Shown here: piece by piece, positions 9,150 through 17,476 of the stretch
How the letters are laid out: every line of letters starts with the position of its first letter
How positions within the stretch are numbered: position 1 is the first letter of the stretch
Assembly: GCA_015065105.1 (NCBI GenBank)
Contig: SVQZ01000024.1
Location: forward strand, 1-37,332
Length of the DNA stretch: 37,332 nt
Direction: 5' to 3'
DNA from: Oscillospiraceae bacterium
GTDB taxonomy: Bacteria; Bacillota; Clostridia; Oscillospirales; CAG-272
Translations under genes and position numbers: made by a program
Notes under the pieces: generated by a model
Told to the model about the DNA's origin: nothing
Seen by the model: only the letters and a program-made list of their open reading frames with translations
Database searches by the model: none

Positions 9150-9829
9150 TCTCTTCTCCTGTTCACCATTGTAATAAGTCTTAAAAGGTTGCCTAAGGCA
9201 ACGAGCAACGCGGCAATATATGTCAATGCCGCCGCTTTGAGAACCTTCTTGGTACCCTTTAATTCTTCATCCGAAAGGTATGCGCCTTCGAGTGCGGCAA
9301 CAGCGCGCCTGCTCGCATTGAATTCAACGGGAAGGGTCACGAGCTGAAAAAGAACCACCGCAGAGAAAAGGGCTATTCCGATATAGGAAAGAAGCTCCAT
9401 TGAAAGAACTATGCCCAATATTGCAAGCCATATGCCTGCCGTACTGCCGATATTCGCGACGGGCAGTACAGATCCGCGTATCTCCATCGGAGCATACTTT
9501 TCCGCATACTGAACCGCATGGCCCGCTTCGTGAGCGGCAACACCAACAGCGGCAACGCTTGTGCTTGAATATACAGAATCGGAAAGACGTACAACGTTTG
9601 CTTTGGGGTCGAAATGGTCTGTTAAGTTACCGCTTACTCTTTCAATTCTTACGTTGTAGAGACCGTTTTTATCAAGAATCTTTCTCGCGGCATCAAAGCC
9701 TGTCATTCCGTAACGATTTGTTACCTTTGAATATTTCTTATAAGTGGAATTTACGTTTGCGGATGCCCATGCCGCCAAAAGCATGGGGGGGATCACAAAC
9801 AGTATATACCAATAGTCGATAAAAAACAT
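9146..9829 (-). CDS. yugP: Zinc-dependent membrane protease, YugP family
   Basis: 227 residues, close to B. subtilis YugP. An N-terminal membrane segment is followed by a soluble part with the zinc motif HEAGH (HExxH, about residues 100-104) and DHFDP upstream, then two or three hydrophobic helices in the C-terminal half. The family is a predicted membrane metalloprotease with unclear substrates. It begins 6 bases after the fmt stop and overlaps rsmB by 4 bases. Finding a YugP-type protease between fmt and rsmB is common in Clostridia, which suggests shared expression rather than a shared reaction. Confidence 0.9.
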   Translation of the reverse strand: MFFIDYWYILFVIPPMLLAAWASANVNSTYKKYSKVTNRYGMTGFDAARKILDKNGLYNVRIERVSGNLTDHFDPKANVVRLSDSVYSSTSVAAVGVAAHEAGHAVQYAEKYAPMEIRGSVLPVANIGSTAGIWLAILGIVLSMELLSYIGIALFSAVVLFQLVTLPVEFNASRRAVAALEGAYLSDEELKGTKKVLKAAALTYIAALLVALGNLLRLITMVNRRRD

Positions 9830-9835
9830 AATAAA

Positions 9836-10777
9836 TTACTCCTTCGTGCTTTTAAACACGTCACCAAGAGAAACTCTTCTTCCGTTTATAAAATCAGAGG
9901 AATTCATTCTTCCCTTTCCCTCGGGCAAAAGCCTCTTTAAAAGAATACTGCCATTTTTACAAGCGATTCGGATATTACCGCCATCAAGAGAAACAACCGT
10001 TCCGGGTTCAATATCATAGGTCTTATCCGAATACTCCGCATCAATAAATTTAACCATTTTTCCGTTCAAATATGCAAAGGAAAGAGGTATGGGAGAAAGC
10101 CCCCTTATTTTACAGCATAGACTGCAAGCATCATCGTTAAAGTCAAGAAGACAATCGGATTTTTCAATTTTCTTTGCATAATTTGAAAGGCTGTCATCCT
10201 GTTTTTGAGGTATAACACTTCCCTCTTCAAGCATTTTAAGAGTACGCACGAGCAACGAACCGCCGAGCTCAGCTAATCTGTCATGCATAGTTTCAAAATT
10301 ATCATTTTCGGTTATTTCGGTTTCTTCCACAGTAAGAATATCTCCTGTATCAAGACCGTTATCCATCCTCATTATAGTTATACCGGTAACCTTTTCGCCG
10401 TCCATTATAGCACGCTGTATAGGAGCCGCACCGCGGTATTTGGGAAGGATCGAGCCGTGGACGTTTATACAGCCGTAACCGCCGAATTCGATAATATAGG
10501 GAGGCAAAAGCTTTCCGTATGCCGCAACGATGATAGCATCAGGCTTATATTCGTCAATGACCGGCTGTAATTCGCCGTTTTTCAGAGTTTCGGGCTGATA
10601 TACGGGAATATTATTTTCAAGGGCAAACACCTTAACGGGGGGAGGTGTTAATTCATAGCCTCTGCCCTTCGGCTTATCAGGCTGGGTAACAACGCAAAGC
10701 ACCTCATTATCAGACGCTGTCAGCGCTTTGAGAACGGTCTTGGCAAGATCGGGGGTGCCCATAAATATTAATTTCAT
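9836..10777 (-). CDS. fmt: Methionyl-tRNA formyltransferase
   Basis: 313 residues. It formylates Met-tRNA-fMet with 10-formyl-tetrahydrofolate for translation initiation. The N-terminal Rossmann domain begins with FMGTPDLA. The catalytic triad is visible: N105 and H107 in CINVHGSILPKYRGAAPIQ and D143 in GLDTGD. Family members usually have HAS where this one has HGS. The C-terminal OB-fold domain (about 210-305) is present. AAGGAGAAG is just upstream. Deformylase ends 9 bases before the start, giving the classic def-fmt pair that adds and then removes the formyl group. Confidence 0.97.
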   Translation of the reverse strand: MKLIFMGTPDLAKTVLKALTASDNEVLCVVTQPDKPKGRGYELTPPPVKVFALENNIPVYQPETLKNGELQPVIDEYKPDAIIVAAYGKLLPPYIIEFGGYGCINVHGSILPKYRGAAPIQRAIMDGEKVTGITIMRMDNGLDTGDILTVEETEITENDNFETMHDRLAELGGSLLVRTLKMLEEGSVIPQKQDDSLSNYAKKIEKSDCLLDFNDDACSLCCKIRGLSPIPLSFAYLNGKMVKFIDAEYSDKTYDIEPGTVVSLDGGNIRIACKNGSILLKRLLPEGKGRMNSSDFINGRRVSLGDVFKSTKE

Positions 10778-10786
10778 ATCTTCTCC

Positions 10787-11266
10787 TTATTCGTACAGTT
10801 CCTCAAGCTCTTCAGCTGTAAGCATTCTGTATGCCTTATCTGTATAAATAATACCGTCAAGATGGTCTATCTCATGGCAAAAGGCTCTCGCGCCAAGACC
10901 CGAGGCTGTTACGGTAAACTCCTCGCCGCTGCGGTTCATCGCCTTAACGGTAACGGTTTCGGGACGTTTAACAAGACCCCATTTATCGGGCAAGGAAAGA
11001 CAGCCCTCGACTTCATCCTGTTCACCCTCTGCGCTGATGATCTCGGGGTTTATAAGCTCGATTATATTTCCTTCTTCATAGCACACAAGGGCTATACGGC
11101 GCAGTACACCGACCTGCACCGCCGCAAGACCCGCACCGTTAGCCTTTATTAAGGTCTCGCGCATATCATCAAGAAGGGTGATGATACGGGGAGTTATTTC
11201 ATCCACGGCTCTGCTTTTCTTACGGAGTCTTTCATCTTCTTCAGTTATTATATTAAGTATTGCCAT
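10787..11266 (-). CDS. def: Peptide deformylase
   Basis: 159 residues from the ATG at 11266, preferred over the frame's upstream ATG at 11296 because AAAGGAAG lies about 8 bases before it. It removes the formyl group from nascent peptides. All three metal-site motifs are present: GAGLAAVQ (44-51), EGCLS (87-91, Cys ligand) and HEIDH (131-135, two His ligands and the catalytic Glu). First gene of def-fmt-yugP-rsmB. Confidence 0.96.
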   Translation of the reverse strand: MAILNIITEEDERLRKKSRAVDEITPRIITLLDDMRETLIKANGAGLAAVQVGVLRRIALVCYEEGNIIELINPEIISAEGEQDEVEGCLSLPDKWGLVKRPETVTVKAMNRSGEEFTVTASGLGARAFCHEIDHLDGIIYTDKAYRMLTAEELEELYE

Positions 11267-11299
11267 TTCATACACTTCCTTTGTGTTTCTTATCATTTT

Positions 11300-11328
11300 A
11301 TTGTATCATTGATTTTTAAAAAAAGCAA
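11300..11328 (-). promoter_or_regulatory. Promoter of the def operon
   Basis: Minus strand: -35 TTGCTT (11328-11323), 17-bp spacer, -10 TACAAT (11305-11300). It is divergent from the spoIIGA promoter, with only about 24 bases between the two -35 elements. Confidence 0.55.
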
Positions 11329-11350
11329 TATATATTTTAAACATTACCCG

Positions 11351-11385
11351 TTTTGACATAATTTTCATTTGTTTAGGGGTATAAT
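11351..11385 (+). promoter_or_regulatory. spoIIG-type promoter with 21-bp spacer and 0A-like box
   Basis: A consensus -35 TTGACA (11353-11358) and a consensus -10 TATAAT (11380-11385) are 21 bp apart instead of 17. The B. subtilis spoIIG promoter is known for a similarly over-long spacer, being used by sigma-A only with phosphorylated Spo0A. Read on the minus strand, bases 11358-11352 are TGTCAAA, matching a 0A box (TGTCRAA). Spo0A control is inferred. Confidence 0.7.
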
Positions 11386-11401
11386 TTAATAAAAATCAGC
11401 T

Positions 11402-11419
11402 AAAGGAGGAGGACTTCTG
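11402..11419 (+). promoter_or_regulatory. Ribosome binding site setting a CTG start for spoIIGA
   Basis: AAAGGAGGAGG at 11402-11412 is followed by CTG at 11417-11419. No ATG, GTG or TTG lies in frame between this site and the ATG at 11465, which itself has no Shine-Dalgarno sequence. Confidence 0.6.
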
Positions 11420-12289
11420 GAACAAATTATATACGGCGATGTTCTATTCATTGTCAACTTTTCGATGGATTTTTTATCTCTTTACATAACCTCGCTGCTC
11501 CTTCACAGAAAAAGCGGAGCATGGGCAATGATATTTGCTTCGGGAATAGGTGCTTTGTATGGTGTAATAAGCATATTTAAAAGCGGCTTTCCTTTACTTT
11601 CGCTTATTATCAATATTGCCGTTGCGATGCTTATGTGCTATATAATATTCGGCTTCAGCTCAATTATTTCTCACATACGTAACACTATAGTTTATTATTC
11701 TGTAAGCTTTCTTTTGGGAGGAAGCATGACCGCCTTATATACGCTGATCAATAACGGTATTGCGGGAAGAAGCGTTATGATAAACGGCAGTACTCACACC
11801 ATGTACAACGATATTCCCCTTTGGTGCTTTATTCTTTTAGCCCTATTATCGGTCATAATATCCTATATATGCGGATTCATCATTAAAAGAAAAGCGGCAT
11901 CAAAAAAAGCCGTACTGAAGGTCACCTATAAAGGACAGAGCATCGAGCTTGACGGGTTATGTGATTCGGGAAATCTTTTATGTGAGCCTGCAGGGGGTCT
12001 GCGGGTGGCTGTGTGTTCATACGAAAAGCTTGAAGGAATATTGCCATTGGGAGTCCGTCCTCTCTTCAGGGATAACAAGGTAGGGCTTCTTGAGTTCTGT
12101 GACGTTGAATTTTCAAAAAGAGTAAGGATCATACCCGTATCACATATAGGAGGCAGGAGCGTTCTTATCGGGCTTATTCCGGATAAGGCCGAGGTCAACG
12201 GCGAGAGAAAGGAGCTTTGTATAGCCTGCACGACCGACACAAAAAGCTTCGGAGAAGCGGAATGCATCATTCCTGCCGAAATTTTATAA
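11417..12289 (+). CDS. spoIIGA: Sporulation sigma-E processing aspartic protease SpoIIGA
   Basis: A membrane protease that, after the SpoIIR signal from the forespore, cleaves pro-sigma-E in the mother cell. About five hydrophobic helices fill residues 1-155. The C-terminal half is an aspartic-protease domain with the active-site motif LDGLCDSGN (about residues 175-183). From CTG 11417 the protein is 290 residues and begins [15 protein letters not shown], matching the family's typical I-Y-x-D-V-x-x-x-x-N-F opening. Starting at ATG 11465 would cut the first transmembrane helix. sigE begins 13 bases after the stop. Confidence 0.92.
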   Translation: MEQIIYGDVLFIVNFSMDFLSLYITSLLLHRKSGAWAMIFASGIGALYGVISIFKSGFPLLSLIINIAVAMLMCYIIFGFSSIISHIRNTIVYYSVSFLLGGSMTALYTLINNGIAGRSVMINGSTHTMYNDIPLWCFILLALLSVIISYICGFIIKRKAASKKAVLKVTYKGQSIELDGLCDSGNLLCEPAGGLRVAVCSYEKLEGILPLGVRPLFRDNKVGLLEFCDVEFSKRVRIIPVSHIGGRSVLIGLIPDKAEVNGERKELCIACTTDTKSFGEAECIIPAEIL

Positions 12290-12302
12290 TTTGGAGGTAA
12301 AT

Positions 12303-12998
12303 ATGATAAAGCTGTTCAACAGATTCATTAATCTTATAACAAAGAATACCACAGATATTTTCTACATAAACGGCCCTGATACTTTGCCGATGCCGCTTTC
12401 AGCCGAGGAGGAGGCGGAAATTGTCAAGAACAAGGACAGCGATCTGTCTTTACGCGCCGTTCTTGTAGAGCATAACTTAAGGCTTGTCGTTTATATCGCA
12501 AAGAAATTCGAAAATACCGGTATAGGTATTGAAGATCTTATATCTATCGGGACAATAGGACTCATCAAGGCGATAAACACCTTTAAGCCCGATAAAAATA
12601 TAAAGCTTGCAACCTATGCTTCAAGATGTATAGAGAATGAAATACTTATGTATATACGTAAAAGCAGTAATCAACGAAGTGAAATGTCTATCGATGAGCC
12701 CCTTAACGTTGACTGGGACGGTAACGAGCTTCTTCTTTCGGATATACTCGGAGGGGATGAGGACAGCGTTTACCGTAATATTGAAAGCGAACAGGACAGA
12801 CAGATAATACTGAATGCTGTTTCTCATTTGAACGAACGCGACAAGGAGATAATCTGTATGAGGTTTGCCCTTGGGGGCGGTAAGGAATTAACCCAAAAAG
12901 AGGTTGCGGACAGGATGGGTATATCTCAGTCCTATATTTCGAGGCTGGAGAAAAAAATCATATCCAAGCTGAAAAGGGAGATCGCGTCAAAGGTGTAA
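12303..12998 (+). CDS. sigE: RNA polymerase sporulation sigma factor SigE (pro-protein)
   Basis: 231 residues from ATG 12303, which has GGAGG 5 bases upstream. It directs early mother-cell transcription. The basic, hydrophobic pro-sequence (residues 1 to about 17) ends just before [12 protein letters not shown], which corresponds to the VYYIGG region at the B. subtilis cleavage site. Region 2 follows ([44 protein letters not shown]), then region 4 with the helix-turn-helix [19 protein letters not shown]. Co-transcribed with its protease. sigG, often next in Clostridia, is not here: a terminator and an ABC-F gene follow. Confidence 0.96.
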   Translation: MIKLFNRFINLITKNTTDIFYINGPDTLPMPLSAEEEAEIVKNKDSDLSLRAVLVEHNLRLVVYIAKKFENTGIGIEDLISIGTIGLIKAINTFKPDKNIKLATYASRCIENEILMYIRKSSNQRSEMSIDEPLNVDWDGNELLLSDILGGDEDSVYRNIESEQDRQIILNAVSHLNERDKEIICMRFALGGGKELTQKEVADRMGISQSYISRLEKKIISKLKREIASKV

Positions 12999-13017
12999 AT
13001 TATTTCTGAATAGAATT

Positions 13018-13050
13018 AAAGTCAAGGGCAGACCTTGACTTTATTTCTTT
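13018..13050 (+). terminator. Terminator after spoIIGA-sigE
   Basis: Perfect 10-bp stem AAAGTCAAGG (13018-13027) with CCTTGACTTT (13033-13042), 5-base loop, then ATTTCTTTT. The 3' arm contains the -35 of the next promoter. Confidence 0.85.
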
Positions 13051-13063
13051 TAAATGATATAAT
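13035..13063 (+). promoter_or_regulatory. Promoter of the ABC-F gene, overlapping a terminator stem
   Basis: -35 TTGACT (13035-13040), 17-bp spacer, -10 TATAAT (13058-13063). The -35 element lies within the 3' arm of the sigE terminator. Confidence 0.65.
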
Positions 13064-13101
13064 ATAATTTGTATTTTATTATATTATATTTCAGAGGATC
13101 T

Positions 13102-14994
13102 ATGATTTGTTTATCTGTTGAAAGGTTAGGTCTTTCCTTCGGCGTTGATACTCTGCTTGAAAATATCTCTTTCAGTCTTAATGACGGTGATAAGCTCGGT
13201 ATTGTAGGTGTCAACGGTGCAGGTAAATCGACCCTTTTCAAATTAATTACAGGTGAATATACTCCAACCGAGGGTAACGTTTACATAGACAAGAAAAAAA
13301 GATTAGGTATCCTCACACAGAACGCAACCGTATCCGGTGACAACACCCTTTACGAGGAGGTTCTCATTCAGGCATTTTCTCCCCTTATAAAGGCGGAAAA
13401 GGATCTTGAGGACCTTAAGTGCAGAATGGAAAATGATACCACTCTTGTTCAGGCATACGTTAATGCCGAGGAGGATTTTGCAAAAAACGGCGGCCACGAA
13501 TACAAAAGCCGTGCCGCAGGTATGCTTACAAGCCTCGGATTCCCTCCCGAAATGCATTCTTCAAAGGTCTCTACCCTTAGCGGCGGTCAGAAAACAAGAG
13601 TTGCTTTGGCTTCACTTCTTCTTTGCGAGCCCGACATTCTGATGTTGGACGAGCCTACCAACCATCTTGATATCGATGCCCTTAACTGGCTTGAAGAATT
13701 TTTGATCTCTTATCCAAAGACCGTGCTTGTCATCTCCCATGACAGATATTTCCTTGACAGGATAACTACCCATATCCTTGATATCGAAAATAAGCGCGCA
13801 ACGCTCTACGGGGGCAACTATACAGCCTTTACGGAGAAAAAGAAAAAGGACAGAGAGATACAGGAAAAGCATTATAAGAATCAGCAAAAAGAGATAAAGC
13901 GTATCGAAGAGTATATCGCACAGCAGAAGCGCTGGAACAGAGAGAAGAATATCATTGCCGCAGAAAGCCGTCAAAAACAGCTTGATAAAATGGAAAAGCT
14001 GGACCGGCCGAGTGCACCCCTTGATACCGTAAGGATATCCTTCAGTAAATCAAGCGAGGGAGCAAGCGAGGTATTGACTGTAAAGGACCTTTCAAAGTCA
14101 TACGGGCAAAAGGCTCTCTTCGATTCTGTAAGCTTTACCGTAATGCGGCGCGACCATGCCTTTATAACAGGTCCGAACGGGTGCGGTAAATCAACTCTCA
14201 TAAAGATACTTGCAAAAAAGCTCAGGGCTGATTCAGGCAGTATTTATTGGGGTATGAATACGGTGTATGCGTATTACGATCAGGAAAACCAGGAGCTTGA
14301 TGAATCGAATACTGTCATCGACGAGCTCTGGAATGCATATCCCGATCTTACACAGACAGAGGTAAGAAACGCTCTTGCTCTATTCCTTTTCAAGGGCGAG
14401 GACGTCATCAAACCTGTTTCTGTTTTAAGCGGAGGAGAAAAAGCACGTCTTACTCTGGCGAAGCTGATGCTTTCGAGAATGAATGTTCTAATTCTTGACG
14501 AGCCCACGAACCATCTTGATATTTCAAGCCGTGAGGCGTTGGAGGATGCTTTACTGCAGTTCGACGGAACGATAATTGCGGTTTCCCATGACCGTTATTT
14601 TATCAAAAAGCTCGCAACAAGAATGCTTTGCTTCAATCTTGAAAAGCCTTGTTCTGTTTATGATTACAAAGGCAGCTTCAGCGATTTTGAAGCCTTTAAA
14701 AAGCGTTTTGAAAAGGGCGAAGCTGTTTTAGCAAAGGATAATACACCTTCTGCCTCAAAGCTTGATTTCATCAATGCAAAAAAACAGCAGTCCGAACTGC
14801 GCAAGCAAAAAAAGCAATATGAAAAAGCGCTTACCGACAGCGCAGTACTTGAAAAACAGCTTGAGGAGCTCGATGAACAGATCGAAGCCGCCTCAACAGA
14901 CCATATCCTTCTTGCCGAGCTTTATGCCAAGAAGGAGGAATACGAAGAAAAGCTCTTTGAGGCTTATGAAATAATTGAAAACTACAAAGAATAA
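13102..14994 (+). CDS. ABC-F family ATPase (ribosome-associated)
   Basis: 630 residues from ATG 13102 (AGAGGA upstream; the in-frame ATG at 13069 lies at the expected transcript start and is unlikely). Two ABC domains and no membrane segments. First domain: Walker A GVNGAGKST (about 36-44), LSGGQ, LMLDEPTNHLD. Second: GPNGCGKST (about 357), LSGGE, LILDEPTNHLD. The linker between them carries the charged P-site-tRNA-interaction arm (QQKRWNREKNIIAAESRQK). A C-terminal coiled coil (about 555-625) resembles Uup/YdiF types. ABC-F proteins act on the ribosomal E site, in stalled-ribosome rescue, or in antibiotic protection. Which role applies here cannot be told. Confidence 0.93.
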   Translation: MICLSVERLGLSFGVDTLLENISFSLNDGDKLGIVGVNGAGKSTLFKLITGEYTPTEGNVYIDKKKRLGILTQNATVSGDNTLYEEVLIQAFSPLIKAEKDLEDLKCRMENDTTLVQAYVNAEEDFAKNGGHEYKSRAAGMLTSLGFPPEMHSSKVSTLSGGQKTRVALASLLLCEPDILMLDEPTNHLDIDALNWLEEFLISYPKTVLVISHDRYFLDRITTHILDIENKRATLYGGNYTAFTEKKKKDREIQEKHYKNQQKEIKRIEEYIAQQKRWNREKNIIAAESRQKQLDKMEKLDRPSAPLDTVRISFSKSSEGASEVLTVKDLSKSYGQKALFDSVSFTVMRRDHAFITGPNGCGKSTLIKILAKKLRADSGSIYWGMNTVYAYYDQENQELDESNTVIDELWNAYPDLTQTEVRNALALFLFKGEDVIKPVSVLSGGEKARLTLAKLMLSRMNVLILDEPTNHLDISSREALEDALLQFDGTIIAVSHDRYFIKKLATRMLCFNLEKPCSVYDYKGSFSDFEAFKKRFEKGEAVLAKDNTPSASKLDFINAKKQQSELRKQKKQYEKALTDSAVLEKQLEELDEQIEAASTDHILLAELYAKKEEYEEKLFEAYEIIENYKE

Positions 14995-15014
14995 ACGAGA
15001 AAGGAATTATTAAA

Positions 15015-15872
15015 ATGAAAAAATTTTTACTTGTTCTCCTGGCTCTTGCACTTGTACTTACGATGACAGCTTGTAAAGACAAGGATTCAAAAAAGAAAAA
15101 GAAGAACTCCGAAAAGGAAACAAAGATCGAAGAAACAGTTGACGGTACAACCGAAGCTCAGACCAACGGCGAGGGTGAAGTGATCGAGCCCAACATAATA
15201 GTTGAAGATGGCGATGATACCGGAATTTCAGGTATAGTATATACTGACGAGACCGATGAAGAGGGTAATTATATCCCCCAGGAAACTCTCCCCGAGCAGC
15301 AGGTAATATCTGACGGCGGTAAGGAATCGGGTCTCTGGCCCGACGTTATCCCCGATGAGGTTCCCGTTTTTGACAGCTATACAGAAATGTACACGGCAAC
15401 ATATGAAGACTACGAGGACTGTGATTTCTGGTCGCTTACCTTTGATACCACCGAGGCAGATTACCTCAAGTGGATAGAAAAGGTTGAAGCAGAAGGCTAT
15501 ATTGCCGATGATAAGATCGTAGGCTATTACGGTAAGGGCGATATTCTTCTTGATATCTATCCCGAGGATGCAGGCGATATCTATTATCTTTCCATCGATA
15601 TCTACCGCAACGATCCCGCTCCCGTTCCATCTCAGTTCCCCAAGTTTGAAACAGATTCCGTGATCTATTTCTTTGAGGAAGAGGACGAAAATACTCTTAA
15701 GGTATTATACGTTTGCGGAACTAATTTCGACAACGATGCTTCAAACTATACAGAAACACTTACAAGCAACGGCTTCACCGTAGCAGGCAACACAGCCACC
15801 CTTGTAAGCGGTTCGACAAGCTACAGCTGTACAATAGACTATCAGAACAAAGCTATCGTTTATACCTACTGA
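15015..15872 (+). CDS. Lipoprotein of unknown function
   Basis: 285 residues. The signal peptide ends in a lipobox (LTMTAC, Cys20), so it should be anchored outside the membrane. A Lys-rich stretch and an acidic, Thr/Glu-rich linker (about 25-110) follow. The folded part (about 115-285) looks like two related halves, each with F-x(10)-Y and EGY/NGF-type endings. No known family recognised. AAAGGAAT precedes the ATG, 20 bases after the ABC-F stop. Its TGA overlaps the tsaE start (TGATG), so it is translationally coupled to tsaE. Confidence 0.75.
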   Translation: MKKFLLVLLALALVLTMTACKDKDSKKKKKNSEKETKIEETVDGTTEAQTNGEGEVIEPNIIVEDGDDTGISGIVYTDETDEEGNYIPQETLPEQQVISDGGKESGLWPDVIPDEVPVFDSYTEMYTATYEDYEDCDFWSLTFDTTEADYLKWIEKVEAEGYIADDKIVGYYGKGDILLDIYPEDAGDIYYLSIDIYRNDPAPVPSQFPKFETDSVIYFFEEEDENTLKVLYVCGTNFDNDASNYTETLTSNGFTVAGNTATLVSGSTSYSCTIDYQNKAIVYTY

Positions 15873-16300
15873 TGTACAAAGAAACATTTATAAGCAATTC
15901 TCCGAAGGAAACCGAAGAAATTGCATCCGAGTTTGCAAAAAAACTGAAGAATAATGATTTTATTGCTATGTACGGTGATCTCGGTGCGGGCAAGACCTCT
16001 TTTACAAGGGGTCTTTGCTCATACCTTGTTCCGGGAGAATACGTATCAAGCCCCACCTATACCATTGTCAATGAATATCAAGGAGAGGATAACTGGGTCT
16101 GTCATTTTGATATGTACCGTATCTCAAGCGAGGACGATCTTTATTCTATAGGCTTTTACGATTATACCGACTGTATAATTATCTGCGAATGGTGTGAGAA
16201 TATCGAATATTCCCTTCCCGATTCCTACTACAGGGTAACCGTAAACAAGACCGACTCGGAAGAAAAACGCATGATTACAATTGAGGAAGTCGTAAAATGA
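15872..16300 (+). CDS. tsaE: tRNA threonylcarbamoyladenosine biosynthesis ATPase TsaE
   Basis: 142 residues. A cytoplasmic P-loop ATPase needed with TsaB and TsaD to make t6A at position 37 of ANN-decoding tRNAs. Walker A GDLGAGKTSF (about 35-44). SSPTYTIVNEY and FDMYR are typical TsaE motifs. ATG 15872 shares a base with the preceding TGA, and the stop overlaps the tsaB start by 4 bases (ATGA). tsaD is not in this window. Confidence 0.95.
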   Translation: MYKETFISNSPKETEEIASEFAKKLKNNDFIAMYGDLGAGKTSFTRGLCSYLVPGEYVSSPTYTIVNEYQGEDNWVCHFDMYRISSEDDLYSIGFYDYTDCIIICEWCENIEYSLPDSYYRVTVNKTDSEEKRMITIEEVVK

Positions 16301-16989
16301 AGATCCTTGCAATAGATTCAACGGCAGTTGCGGCATCGGCTGCCATAATCGACGATAACAAAATACTTGCGGAGCTTACTGTAAATAACGGACATACTCA
16401 CAGCGAAACGCTGTTACCTCTTGTTGAAAAGGCTCTTTACGCCGCATCTCTTGATATTGACAGCATCGATCTGTTTGCGGTAAGTGCAGGTCCCGGTTCA
16501 TTTACCGGTGTAAGAATCGGTATTTCTCTTATAAAGGGGCTTTGCTTCAAAAAGAATAAGCCTATAGCGGGAGTATCGTCTCTTGAAGCATTATCCTATA
16601 ATCTTAAGGGCTTTGAGGGGATAGCCTGTCCTGTAATGGATGCAAGAAGAAATCAGGTATATACCGCTATATTTCAGAACGGACAGCGTATGACCGACGA
16701 TATGCTCATACCCGTATCAGAGCTTGAAGATATGTTGAAGGAGTACAATACTCCGATACGTTTTACAGGTGACGGATACGATCTTGCACTTAACAGCATA
16801 TCGTTACCTTACGTTACAGAAACTCCCGTAAGACTCCGTTTACAAAGCGCTGTAAGCGTTGCTCTTTGTGCAAAGAACAACTACGAACAAAATAAAAATA
16901 TATTCACCGACAGCGAGGTACAGCCGATATATTTAAGAGCATCCCAGGCTGAACGTGAAAGAAATGAAAGGATAAAGGAAAATGGCTGA
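16297..16989 (+). CDS. tsaB: tRNA threonylcarbamoyladenosine biosynthesis protein TsaB
   Basis: 230 residues. An ASKHA-fold scaffold that pairs with TsaD in t6A synthesis. It begins ILAIDST and carries the signature AGPGSFTGVRIG (about 64-75) and the conserved MDARRNQVY. Overlaps tsaE by 4 bases and rpiB by 8 bases. In many Firmicutes rimI follows; here rpiB takes that place. Confidence 0.95.
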   Translation: MKILAIDSTAVAASAAIIDDNKILAELTVNNGHTHSETLLPLVEKALYAASLDIDSIDLFAVSAGPGSFTGVRIGISLIKGLCFKKNKPIAGVSSLEALSYNLKGFEGIACPVMDARRNQVYTAIFQNGQRMTDDMLIPVSELEDMLKEYNTPIRFTGDGYDLALNSISLPYVTETPVRLRLQSAVSVALCAKNNYEQNKNIFTDSEVQPIYLRASQAERERNERIKENG

Positions 16990-17431
16990 AAGAATTATTG
17001 CCGTTGCCTGTGATCAGGCGGCATACGAGCTTAAATTAGACGTATTAAAGCATCTTGATGAAAGGAAGATAAAATATATCGACTTTGGTACACATTCCAC
17101 CGATTCGGTACATTATCCCGAATACGCTCATAAGGTTTGTGAAGCTATCCAGACCGGAGAATGCGAATTAGGCATTCTTATTTGCGGAACGGGAATCGGT
17201 ATGTCCATGGCCGCAAATAAGCATAAGGGAATTCGTGCAGCCGTATGCTCAGATACCTTTTCTTCCGAAATGACAAGACGTCACAACGATGCAAACGTGC
17301 TCTGCTTCGGTGCAAGAGTTTTAGGCAAAGGAGTTGCACTTGAAATAGTTGACAAATTCCTTGATTCCCCCTTTGAAGGCGGACGTCACAAGACAAGAGT
17401 TGATATGTTCATGGCTCTTGAAAACGAATAA
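16982..17431 (+). CDS. rpiB: Ribose-5-phosphate isomerase B
   Basis: 149 residues. Interconverts ribose 5-phosphate and ribulose 5-phosphate in the pentose phosphate pathway; some relatives isomerise other sugar phosphates. The catalytic Cys lies in ILICGTGIGMSMAANK, with RRHNDANVLCFGARV and the C-terminal GGRHKTRV phosphate-binding Arg/His residues. Unusual: the N-terminal Asp-His pair of the family (D9-H10 in E. coli) reads Asp11-Gln12 here (ACDQAAYELK). It starts inside the end of tsaB and is followed by a terminator. Confidence 0.92.
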   Translation: MAERIIAVACDQAAYELKLDVLKHLDERKIKYIDFGTHSTDSVHYPEYAHKVCEAIQTGECELGILICGTGIGMSMAANKHKGIRAAVCSDTFSSEMTRRHNDANVLCFGARVLGKGVALEIVDKFLDSPFEGGRHKTRVDMFMALENE

Positions 17432-17434
17432 ACA

Positions 17435-17466
17435 GGTTAATCCCGCAAGGGATTAGCCTTTATTAC
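17435..17466 (+). terminator. Terminator between rpiB and the MATE gene
   Basis: 10-bp stem GGTTAATCCC (17435-17444) with GGGATTAGCC (17449-17458), one G-U pair, a GCAA tetraloop and then TTTATTA. With no clear promoter in the 18 bases before the MATE start, it may be a partial terminator or attenuator. Confidence 0.75.
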
Positions 17467-17476
17467 TGAGGTTACA

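Noticed and set aside
12291..12302. TTG 12291 as the start of sigE
   Set aside because: It lies within the ribosome site TTGGAGG; ATG 12303 has the proper spacing and fits known pro-sigma-E N-termini.
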